Part shown: positions 25,639 through 36,223 of the stretch, piece by piece
How positions within the stretch are numbered: the stretch's first letter is position 1
How the letters are laid out: each line of letters starts with the position of its first letter
NCBI GenBank assembly: GCA_024362935.1
Contig: JANCRA010000032.1
Location: 5,507,001 to 5,571,000 of the forward strand
Direction of reading: 5' to 3'
DNA length: 64,000 nt
DNA from: Setophaga petechia
Lineage: Eukaryota > Chordata > Aves > Passeriformes > Parulidae
Notes under the pieces: model-generated
Told to the model about the DNA's origin: nothing
Seen by the model: the letters and a program-made list of their open reading frames with translations, nothing else
The model's database searches: none
Program-made: the position numbers and the translations under genes

Positions 25639-28600
25639 CATATTGGGTGTGCCATCATTGTGAATGAGCTGACAAAAGAAAGGGAGTATGAATAGTTTTT
25701 CAATCATTTTAGTTCTTCAGCAAATCTGGAGCTGTACACAGACCTTTCTGTTTTCTCAGTATGTATCCTGTCAGTTTGTCTCCTCTTGGGAGAGTCCAAT
25801 ATCGCAGATGTCACAGTCATATTATAAAACAGCCATTTCACAAAATAACTGATTTCACATTGTGATTGAAACATATTAAAAATACCATTTGCTGTATTTA
25901 CAAATCCTGGCAGCTAACAGCAGCACTCACAGAGCAGATAGGAATCTCTTCAACTAGTATTTACCACTTTGGGGTACTCCACTGAATAAGATATTTTTGT
26001 TAAGGGATTTTTTATGTAGGGGTAGCCGCGTACTGATGCAAAGTAGGAGGGTAGCTTTTCCTGAACAACACAGTTAGATGTAGTCCTGATCATGACAACT
26101 AAATAGCACATCTCCTGGCACTTAGTAGTGGTGCAAAAATGGCAGATAATACTTATTACATCAAAGGAACTGGAATTGGTGTGGGGCACAGATCCCACAG
26201 ATGTTACAGAGGCAAAATGGCAGTGAAGTAAATAGGAATTTTGGCTGAGCCGTGCCTCTTGTCATTACATGGCTTTGAAATCTGAAAATGTAAGGATTGA
26301 GTCCAATCATTCACACTCAGAATGGGAAAATAAATGAGCACATAAATAATGGTATAATCTAATGGTTTCTTCTCATATAATCCTGACTTGTATGTACACT
26401 TCAGGTTCTGCCCATTCAACCAAAAGAAAGTGTAAAAAAATTCAAAATATTACTGTATCTAAGTGAAATTTAAAAAAAAAATATTGAAGGTATAGTTATT
26501 GTTGTAATAGCATCATATAGCAACAGTTTTAACAACATTGTTGTTCTAGAGTGTTACTACATCACAGAACAGAGTAACTTATATGATGTAACAATACATT
26601 ACCGACTTCTATGGCACTTTTCTCCCAGAGATACCAACATGTCTCACACAGAAGGACAGTATAAGCATTGCTATTATAATTATTATCATCACTAGCCAAC
26701 AAGAAATGTGCATGTCTGCACAGTGCAGATGAACCCAATCAATGTATGTGTACAGAACAGAAATGCCTGTAAATATTAATCTGAAATATTATTTCAATAG
26801 CACATTTCATTGCATGTCAACACAACTGAAGCTGTTTTTAGAAGGGCTAGGGAAAATTCTTTTCTACCAGTTTATACACTCAATACAGATGACTGGAAAA
26901 AAGGACAATGACCATGAAACTAGCATTAATCTTCACATATAATTGATGATTTAATTGTAGTAGTCTTTCATGAAGCTAAATAATCACTAGTTGATACAGA
27001 ATTGTTCTCAAGGTTTACAGAGTAAACACCCATCACATTTTAGACATCACACAATAGCCCAAGCTATAATTATCAGTTCATCATTAGTATTGTTAAACAT
27101 ATCACGTAGACACTGGAAATCAATCCCAAAATACCAAAACCTCAAGCAGCATCCTAATTGATATAAAACAACCATCATATTCAGGTTATTGACTGATTTA
27201 AAGAACTCTTCTTCTGCATTTAAAAGCATGATTCAACATTTTGAGGTAAACTATCGTGTTGCCATGAAGAAAAAACTGTCAAGATAATAAAACTTGGGAA
27301 GTACAGAGAGATGAACTCCAGCAGTGGTAGTGCTAGAATATGTTATTCATTTTGGATTAGGTGCCAGTGATGGATTTAACATTTACACTAGGGATCAGGA
27401 TGGAAGGATTCCTTCCTGTCCTTCTTTTCCAAAAACGGCCCCCTTTATGACCTCTCTGAAGAGTGATATGTGAACAATTTATAACTAAACTATAGGATGC
27501 TGCTAAAGCTCTGGCGAATAACAAAGGTTGTTGGCAATTATAAGTTGCAGCATGCCATAGAAAAATCTTTGTCAGGAGTTCACCACCGTCTTTCAAAAGA
27601 TGGTGGAAAAATCCTTATTGAAATGGGGAATATATTTGAGAGCAAAGCAAGTGATTACCTTGTTTAGCCAACATCTTGCCCATAGTGCAGTTGGTAACCA
27701 TCTGCCTTTGTACTATTTGTCTGTGGCTCTGGCTGTGCCTGACCTACATGTGACACTTCTGAGCAGATGTGCATCAGGATACAACAGATGAGAGAATGCC
27801 AGTCCCTGCCAAAAGGACTCCACACATATTGGGGAAGATGAATACCAATAAATCAGGATCAGATGGGATGCATTGTATGGCTTTTTCAGAGTAGAGAAAC
27901 AGTTGAATTGTTTTATCTATTAAATAAATGAATAAAGTATTTAGCAGTAATATGTCTTCCTGATGTATTTGTCTTAAGCAGTAATATAACATTTGTGTCC
28001 ATCCACAACCTTTTATTTTCAGGGCATTAGAGACTGAAGCACAGGTTTGATGTCTGGAAATTGAGATCCTCCAAAACGACATTAATTCCATCCTATTACC
28101 TTCCACTTACCTTCTATTCATACTTCATTTAACTTGTATGACTAACCAAGGCACATTATCAGAGTTCACAGGCTCAGAGTATATCTATTTAATATATTAT
28201 AGGAAATGGATGGGGAGAAGGGGAAGAAGATACTTTAAAGGGTTCAACAGAAACCAGTTGTATGCAAGTATGTTGGAAGAGGGGCTCATGAAATCTATGC
28301 AACAGACAAGGCAGGTAAAGTGTTGTGCTGTCAACAAGCATCATGGAGAAATGGAGAAAACCACATGCTCAGCTAGTATGCCATATCTGTCTGATACAAA
28401 GTAGCCTGGAACCCTTTATTTAAATTGAAGGAAATGGCTTTTTGTGCTAGGCGCATGTCATTTGGAAGATGTGTTCAACTGGTTAGCCAAGGAGAGCTCA
28501 TCCTGAGGAATTTTTGAGGAACAGGCTCATTGGAGTTGAGAACAGTTAGGGCTATGTATGGGACTGAAACTTCAATTTTATCATCTTTTCAATATTAGCT

Positions 28601-29739
28601 TTACAGTTCTGCTAAGTTCCTCTCAACATAGTAGTGTCTTTAATTGCTACAGTATTTTTAATGAAGACTCATCTTAAGATCTGTTTAAAACCAGACAATA
28701 CCTGTTAAAAATACTTTGTACAGTGATTTCTTTATATAAAGAATGAAAATAGTTTTCTTATCTAATGTCTGCATGTCATCCATCATCAGTGGATATATCA
28801 CAGGCAATTTATAAGCATTTTTAACAATGTAGTGGGCTACATGATTCGAAATGCCAGAATTTTTCTTAAAAAGAACAAATGGGCAAAAATGAGATGCAAA
28901 ATTGATGAGAAAACATAATACATTTGATTTAATAAGGACCCATGCATTCATTCAAAGACAGATGAATAAATTTAGAACAGAGGTATTTGTGCCTTTTCAT
29001 ATGATGATGATTATTCATATCAATAGTATTAATTTAGGTCTATGTTATTTTAATCCCAATATGTTTTCAGAACCAGAGATAAGTTTTAGGTATTCTTAAA
29101 TATACAGTAAAGCTGCATATTTAGCAATAATGTTTTTCCTAGGACTCTCTTCCTCACAATATGCTCTTAGAGATCTCTTTGTTACCTGCTCCCAGTTCAG
29201 TTTTGCACCCATTGCAGACATTACTGAGAGCCACAAATCTAAATGTTGTGATCTGAATGGTGACAATAAACTGTGGTGCATTACAGTAAGCTGAATTAGG
29301 ACTCTTTCCTGGAGGCATGTCCTCTGCAGGGCTACCAGGTTTGGTGTGTGTTCTCAGAGTCCTTCCCCAGTGATGCATGGCAACTGAGGAGCAGTGTTAC
29401 TCTCCATGCATGTGTTCAAAGAGCAGAAGAGTTTTGCAAATTGTGTTGTTTGCCTCACACCCTCTTTATCTCTTAGTGCTGGCTGGTCATGCAGTTCTGG
29501 TTTAACCTTTCTGTTAACGGGTGACTAATATGCAGTTAATACTTGAGTAACACCACAGGTACCTGACCCCAGCTGAGCAAGTGACTATCTCCCAGAGGCT
29601 TAGCTCTTATAAAGGAATAAAACCAGGCCCTCTAGAGATAAGCCTAGGGTGGCACCCTGATGTTGGAGGGAGTGTGCACTAGATGCACTAGAGATGTCCT
29701 TTGGTTTGCCATCTCAGTGGAGGTAGGGGATGGATATCT
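25639..29739. other. Non-coding DNA, AT-rich
   Basis: No gene is recognised. Open frames are short and unremarkable. One possible antisense SINE/LINE tail near 26.60-26.70 kb is listed separately. The last 250 bases (29.49-29.74 kb, containing ctcttataaaggaataaaacc) may belong to the 5' part of the adjoining CR1 or to another repeat; I could not decide. Confidence 0.5.
26600..26705 (-). mobile_element. Possible MIR3/L3-like tail, antisense
   Basis: The order ctatggcacttttctccc, agagatacc, cacacagaagg, taagcattgctatt and attattatcatcac matches the reverse complement of the tail shared by L3 LINEs and MIR3-type SINEs ('ctatagcgcctttcatcc-aagatctc ... attattatcattt'). It is short and diverged, so the family cannot be separated. 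Confidence 0.45.
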
Positions 29740-29856
29740 ATGTGGCAGCAAAGACACAAGGGATATTGATGTGTTAGAAATGACAGAAATGCCTGAGAGT
29801 GGTCATGTAAGAATTAGGGCTTCCTCCTTACAAAAGTAACAGGAACAATAGCCCAA

Positions 29857-32603
29857 ATGAAGTGCATTTACACCAATGCACACAGCATGAGCAACAAACA
29901 GGAGGAGCTAGAAATCATTGAACAGCAGGAAAACCATGACATGGCTGTCCTCATGGAGACATGGTGAATGACTCACACATCTGAGGTGCTGGATGGCTAT
30001 AAACTGTTCAGAACAGATAAGCAAGGAAGATGTGGTGGACTAGCCCTGTGTGTTAGGGAATGGTTTGATTGTCTGGAGCTAATGATTGTGATGACAGAGT
30101 TGAATGTTTGCGGTTAAGAATCAGAGGAAAGGCCAACAGGGCATATATCCTGGTGGGAGTCTGTTATAATCCAGGATGAAGAGGCAGATAAAGTATTTAA
30201 TAAGCAGCTGGGAGCTGTCTCATGATTTCTGGCCCTTGTTCTGGCAGGAGACTTCAACTTACCAGACATCTCCTGGAAATATAACACAGCAGAGAGGAAA
30301 CTGTCCAGGAGGTTCCTGGAGTGTGTGGAAGTTCATAATAGCCTGACATAGCATGCAAGGGACTCAGCTGGGGAAGGTGCCCTGTTGGACCTGCTGTTTA
30401 AGAACAGAGAAGGACTCGGGGGTAATGTGACAGCTGGAGGCCATCTTGGGCAAAGCAAAGGAAGACACCTTCAGTCAGTTTGCAGGTGACAACCAATGAA
30501 TTAATTTTACCTTCTTGGAGAAGTAAGGAGAGTGGCCAGCAGAAATGCTGCCTCAGACTCCTGGAGTGGCAGACTTTGGCCTCTTTAGGAGATGGTTGAG
30601 GTAGTCCCTTGGGAGGCAGTTTTGAGGGGCTAAGGAGTCCAGGAAGGCTGGACATTCTTCAAGAAAGAAATCATAAGGCACCAGAGAGCCCATCCCCATA
30701 TGCCAAAAGACAAGCTGGCAGGCAAGAAAACCGGCCTGATTGAACAGAGTGGTTTGGCTGGAAGTCTGGAAACAAAGGAGAGGAATGTTTACTGCCTTTG
30801 GAAGAAGCAGCAGACAGCTCAGGAGGATTGCAAAGATGTCATGAAGTCATGCAGGGAGAAAATTCAGAAGGGCCAAAGCCCAACTAGAATTTAATCTGGC
30901 TACTGCCATAAAGGACAATAAAAAATATGTCTATAAATATATCAGCAACACAAGGAGGGCTAAGGAGAATTTCCATACTCTGCTGAATGGAGAGAGAAAC
31001 ATAGTGACAAAGAATAAGGAAAAGGCTGAGATGCCCAATGCCTTCTTTGCTTCAGTCTTTAATAGCACCCAGACACCCAACCCCCAGAGCTGGAAGACGG
31101 GGACAGAGCACAGAACTCCCATAATCCAAGAGGAAGTGGTCAGAGACCTGGTACACCACTTACACACACACAAGCCTATGGGACCAGATGGGATCCACTC
31201 ATGGATACTTAGGGAGCTGGTGGAAATGCTGACTGAGACAATCTCCCTCATTTATCAGCAGTCCTGCCTAACCAGGGAGAACCCAGGTATTTTGAAGTTG
31301 GCAAATATGTTGTCCATCTATGAGAAGAAGGGCTGGAAGGAGGATCTGGGTGACTAGAGGCCTGTTAGCCTCACCTCAGTGCTGGGGAAGGTCATGGAGC
31401 AGATCATCTTGAGTGCTGTCATGCAGAGGTACAGGACAGCCAGGGGATGAGGCCCAGCCAGCACAAACATGGGTTTGTCAAAAGCAGGTCCTGCTGGACC
31501 AACCTGATCTGCTTCTATGACAAGGTGACCCATTTAGCAGATGAAGGAAAGACTGCGGATATTGTCTGCTGAAGTTTGCTAAAGCCTTTGACACTGTCTC
31601 CCACAGAATTCTCCTGGAGAAACTGGCTGCTCATGTCTTGGATAGGTGCTCTGTTCTTTGGGTAAAAATCTGGTTGGATGGCTGGGCCCAGAGAGTAGGT
31701 GGTAGATGGAGTCAAATTCAGTTTGCTGTCAGGTGCCAGTGGTATTTCCTGGAGCTCGGTACTGGGGCCAGTTCTGCTCAGTAGCTATTGATGATCTGGA
31801 TGAGGGGAATGAGTGCTCCCTCAGTAAGTTCACAGATGACACCAAGCTGGGTGGGAGTGTTGATCTGCTGGAGGACAGAAAGGCTCTGCAGAAGGATCTG
31901 GAGAAGCCAGATTGATGGGCCAGGGCCAGTTGTATGAGGGTTAACAAGGCCAAGTGCCAAGTCCTGCACTTGGGTCACAATAATCCCAGGCAATGCTACA
32001 GGCTCAGAGAAGAGTGACTGGAATGCTGCCTGGCAGAAAAAGACTTGGGAGTGCTAGTCCACAGCTGCTGAACAAGAAGGCCAATGGCATCCTGGCCTGT
32101 ATCAGACATAATGTGGCAGCTGGACCAGGTCAGGGATTGTCCCCCTGTACTCAGCACTGATGAGACCACACCTCAAATCCTGCATTCAGTTTTGGGCCCC
32201 TCACTAGAGGTCATTGACATGCTGGAGTCAAGCGAGTGAGTCCAGAGAAAGACAGTGGAGCTTATTAAGGTTCTGGAGCACAAATCCCATGAGGAGCAGC
32301 TGAAGGAGATGAGGGTGTTTAACCTGGAGAAAAGGAGGTTCAGGGCTGACCTTATCACTTTCTACAACCACCTGAAAGGAGGCTGTTCCAGGTGGGAATC
32401 AGTCTCCCCTCCCAAGCAACAAATGATAGAACAGCAGAAAATTACCTGAAATTACACCAAGAGAAGATTTACAAATTAGGAAAATTTTTTTCACCAAAAG
32501 GGCAGTCAGACATTGAAACAGACTGCCTGGGAAAGTGGCTGCATCACCATCTCTGGAGATTTTTAAAAGAGATATAGATGTGGCACTTAGGGACATGGCT
32601 TAG
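29857..32603 (+). pseudogene. CR1 ORF2 (endonuclease-reverse transcriptase), inactivated
   Basis: ORF2 of CR1 encodes an APE-type endonuclease followed by a reverse transcriptase that copies the element at the nicked target. The ATG at 29857 opens MKCIYTNAHSMSNKQEELE, typical of the family. The endonuclease retains a recognisable GDFN-LPD block near 30247 but has an early stop after METW near 29961, a deletion near 30165 where the YRPP motif should be, and an insertion splitting the SDH motif at 30457-30487. In the RT, 31004-31357 is the longest intact piece (117 codons, including GPDGIH and LGKVMEQ just beyond it). It ends at a TAG replacing the Tyr of the YRPVSLTS motif. Motif A, which carries the first catalytic Asp before SKAFD, is broken by a one-base loss near 31570. 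The motif C box reads FTDD instead of FADD near 31830. About 30 bases are missing near 32070. It cannot make an active protein. Confidence 0.93.
30457..30487 (+). other. 31-nt insertion inside CR1 endonuclease SDH motif
   Basis: In standard CR1 ORF2 the block ending cttgggca is followed at once by codons for Ser-Asp-His. Here 31 extra bases separate the Ser codon (AGC) from the Asp codon (GAC) and shift the frame. The insert and the bases after it (caccttcagtcagtttgcag, then gtgacaacc) resemble the element family's own FADD box further downstream. See the findings. Confidence 0.6.
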
Positions 32604-32670
32604 GGCTGAACTTGGCAGTGCCATGTTGACTGTTGGACTTGATGATAATGAAGGTCTTTTCCAACCTAAA

Positions 32671-32690
32671 TGATTCTAAGATTCAGTGAT
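32671..32690 (+). repeat. CR1 3'-terminal octamer repeats (decayed)
   Basis: TGATTCTAAGATTCAGTGAT is a decayed run of the ATTCTATG-type octamers that end CR1 elements. The CR1 reverse transcriptase is thought to recognise this end of the RNA. It marks the 3' boundary; unique sequence follows at about 32691. Confidence 0.9.
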
Positions 32691-35600
32691 TTTAAAAGGT
32701 GAGGTGAGAGGAATTACAGTGTCACATTCAAAATTCCCAGGCATTCTGCAGCTGAGACAAGATCTCCCATCAATATTTTTATCCCACATTTTCCACAAAA
32801 GCTACAAGATCTTAACTTGATTTTTAAAGTAAGTAGCAGCAATTTACAGAACCCCGGAGTAAAATTACATCAGAATGACAATCTTTAAGGCTGAACAAGG
32901 AAAAATTGTAATACTTTCTTCTGCACTAATGATTTGAGATGCATATCTAGATTTTTGGGAATAAGGCTACAGAAATTAATTTTTTGTGGTTTTTATTGGT
33001 GTAATCTTTCTGAAAGTTTTCATTACAACATTTAAGCTCTGAGATTTCCTTTACAATCACAAAACAATAGATTAACCACAGCACTAAGGAAATAATCCTT
33101 TTTTTTCCTGGAAGTTTTTTTTTTTTAATAGGCTAACTTTTGTCCTGTTAGGAGTAATATAGAGAAAACAAAGCCTTGCCCTAACAGAAAATCTTTGACA
33201 GACCTCCAGCAACAATGGTCAAATGTCTAAATGGTCTCAGAAAAGTGGATAGTCCTCGAGATTTTATGGAATGAATGCCAGACACTAATTCTTGATCTTT
33301 CAGAGGTTGCAATTCCTGTCACCTAAACGTAGGCATTTATAAAAGAGATGTCGCCATCTGAGCTATTTTTTCTTATCAGCAGAGAGAAATGAGCCCTTCT
33401 CCCTTGTGATTCATCTTGTCCTGAGGTAATCATCCAAACCAGATCAGATGACTCATGAACTAGAAATGTATGTTTCTATCCATTAGTCTAGGAAGGGAAC
33501 CCTGGTCTAGCTCAAGTGGAGACATCTACCTGGCAGATGCCTCAGGTTAGGCAAGATGAATGCTCCAGCATTTCTGTCCTTGGTAGAGTAGACAAGAATA
33601 AAATTATTCAAAAGAAGCATTCAAAATAGGATCTTTCCATGTAATAGTTTGCTACAGGGCACGGGCCCTTTCTGAGAGGAAGGAAGAGCTGAAATAAGGC
33701 AGTTTCCCTGGAAGTGATAAAACATAAAACGCAGAAGTGGTCTCCATAAAAATTTAGGGCTGCAATGAAATTGTACTTTGCTGGTCTAACAAAGGAGCCA
33801 TCTTTCAGAATTCTAGAAATAAATGAAAGACAGCTTGATAGAGAACAAAAATCCCCCATACTCTTCTCATCACTCTGCTCATTTAGGGGGTGGGGAGTGG
33901 TAGGTTCATCATCAAGGATTGTGTTATTAGAGAGATCAGGAGGAAAAGAAAGAACAATAACACAATTAAAACTGATTAAAAAATTCCAGGTATGTATTTG
34001 AAGAATACTAAAATACTCTATTTCCTTTTGTTTGCAGTATATATCTTATTCTAAAATAGGTCTGATGGAAAAAACAGAGCATAGCTTCATATTTATTGCA
34101 TTTCTGGAGATGTGCCTGTATTTATTACTGGCATCTGCTGTTAGTGACAGATCTTGAGTAGAATCCAGAAGTCCTGAATAACACTTGGCTTTCTTCATTA
34201 TGGTAAAAAAAATTTGCTATTGCAGGCTCACTGCAATTAGCAAAGATTGTATTTTGTTCTGTATGCCCTTTACTAGCAGTAATCCAATATTGAATTGCCT
34301 CAGAGGGTCTCAGCAATAACTGGGTCAAACTCTCTCATAACTTTTTCTGCTTGACCTGGAAAATTGACACTTCTATAGGCGTGCACAGTATATATTCATA
34401 TGGCCAAATCACCATGTGTATTTCAATCTGGCATTCAGTTCTTCATTTATTCACCTTCCTTTTATGATTTATTTGAAGTTTGTTCATATCTCAATTTTCT
34501 TCCCAACCTATTCAGCCTCCAGATAAAGACCACTTAGCTGCTAGCAGGAGCAGAATTCATCTTCATACAGTGTTTATATTGAACATGTTCTAATTAAGTC
34601 AGTTAAAACAGCTATCTGCAATTCAGAATGTCTGAGCAGCTCTCCATTCATCAGTGATCTCCTGTAAACACTTAGGACATCTTGACCTTGACTGTTTGTG
34701 AGCATAGAAAAGGAAACATGACTGAGATTCACAGGCTGCTTCTTGGCAGTAGAGTGGCAGTGTTTTAAGCTGCTTCTCCAAGTTGTTCCTAGTCATGAAT
34801 GCAAAGGACCAGGAGGAACAACTCACAGAGACCACTGAGGCCCCATGACAGGAATGCAGGGTGCCTGGAGAGGGAAATCTCTTGCTGGGGTCAGAGATAT
34901 GGTGTGATATGATGGAGATCCTCTATTTAATACTCATGCAGTAAACCATATTTTTTCTCCAATGTGAGTGAAATATATTCTTAGTTGATTTTGCAGAAAT
35001 CCAGTATGTTAAAACTAGGCCCAGATTCAACTGACATAATATTTCCCCACCTACACCTGCTTTTTTTCCTTTTAGCTGACTCTCAGAAGCTAGTATAGAT
35101 ATCATCAAGGTTTCCTCATTACCATGGTCTGAATGTTCCACTAATTCTGTGTACAACACCCATAAATATTTTCCGTTTTGGAAACTCCATACATAAAGTT
35201 AACATTTTAGTAGATGTTATTATCTAGGCTTTTGAACTAGCAGAACAGATTATATGGAAAAAATGTATGGTTTGCATGCATGAAACCAGGACAGGGAAGT
35301 ATTGCCACTCATGCTCCTGCGTTTTGCCCAAAGTTTAGAGATTAAAGCAATCCACAGAATATGTGAAATCCAGTTCTTTTTCCTGTCATAACCAAAGTGG
35401 ATCTGAGTCTGCTTTCACCTCCCCAGAGTGCCTAAGTACCAGGCTCTGTAATATAAGGACCTTCTGTCAGTGCCACTCCTCTTCCTATCTGAAAGGTTAT
35501 AGGGGTAGAGATGGTTTCCCTGGTATTACAAGTCCCGAATGAATGCCCTGACCTCTACTCCATCTGTCTTTCTCTCCTGCCTCTGGCTCAATTTATATTT

Positions 35601-36184
35601 AACCACTAAGCCTTTGTAGAAAACAAGCACTACATTCTTTACTTGCTTCCCTGCATTTTGAATGCCGTCTGTACTTTGCACTTCATTTCATGAGGGATTA
35701 AAATGCTTGAAATAGATTTGATATGTTTTCCTTCAGCCTGAAGTGATAATTGATATAATTTTCATCTACAAGAGAATTTTTTTAAAGTTTTAATTTTATC
35801 TCAGGTTTCATAGTTCCTGTTTTTAACTTTTTTCAGTTTGAGGGATGAGCTAAAGAATATATGTATTTTTTTTAAATCTCAATTTCTCTTTGTTCTGTTC
35901 ATTATATTATCTGCTGTCAACTGCCTTGAGGTTTTGGTAAGGTTTCAGACACTGAATGTCCTTGCCAGGGGAGGCTAAGCTTAATAATTTAACAGCATTT
36001 TCAGTTTTCAAAGCTGGGAGAGTTTGAGTTGTTAAGCCTGCTCGTTGAAGTTGCTCAAAGTCCTATTACACAGTATAAAAGGCTCACAATTTTCAATCTA
36101 TTAAACCAGTCTCATTGCATTTTGCTCTTATTCCCCAACGTTAAAAAAAAAGTGCTAATTAAGCAAAATGAGTGCAACTCCAGT
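32691..36184. other. Non-coding DNA
   Basis: No gene is recognised. T runs occur near 33100-33127. Around 35395-35455 and 35520-35555 the strings 'cccagagtgcctaagtaccaggct' in part and 'gaatgccctgacc' faintly recall the antisense end of MIR-like SINEs, but the evidence is too thin to call an element. Confidence 0.5.
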
Positions 36185-36223
36185 TTTATTTAAGGGAATT
36201 TTGCCTAAATTCCCTTAAATAAA
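36185..36223. repeat. Perfect 17-bp inverted repeat (hairpin), 5-nt loop
   Basis: The arm at 36185-36201 (tttatttaagggaattt) and its exact reverse complement at 36207-36223 flank the loop tgcct. Pairing stops at both outer edges. It is AT-rich, has no T run placed like a terminator and lies next to no gene. It could be a MITE remnant, a cruciform-prone site or a chance product of a local template switch. Confidence 0.95.

Larger units (their letters stand above)
29740..32690 (+). mobile_element. CR1 LINE, 5'-truncated, avian type
   Basis: About 2.95 kb of a CR1 non-LTR retrotransposon in sense orientation. Landmarks in order: acaagggatattgatgtgtt just upstream of ORF2; ORF2 start near 29857; the endonuclease GDFN block near 30247; the RT block with GPDGIH near 31180; the FADD-box region near 31830; the C-terminal block 'ctgcctgggaaagtggctgc' near 32522; the ORF2 stop near 32601; and the diagnostic 3' end ttttccaacctaaatgattc (32657-32676) followed by decayed octamers. 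ORF1 and the 5' UTR are missing or not recognisable, the usual 5' truncation. CR1 ends in short octamer repeats rather than poly(A) and usually makes no target duplication, so the 5' edge is approximate. Stops, frameshifts and at least three internal length changes show that it is dead. Confidence 0.95.

Noticed and set aside
29490..29739. Possible LTR just upstream of the CR1 (ttctggtttaacc start, gaataaaacc inside)
   Set aside because: No TG...CA termini with a matching target duplication; it may instead be the decayed 5' part of the CR1.
35395..35555. Possible antisense MIR-like fragments
   Set aside because: Only two short strings resemble the consensus, and they are not joined by an alignable core.
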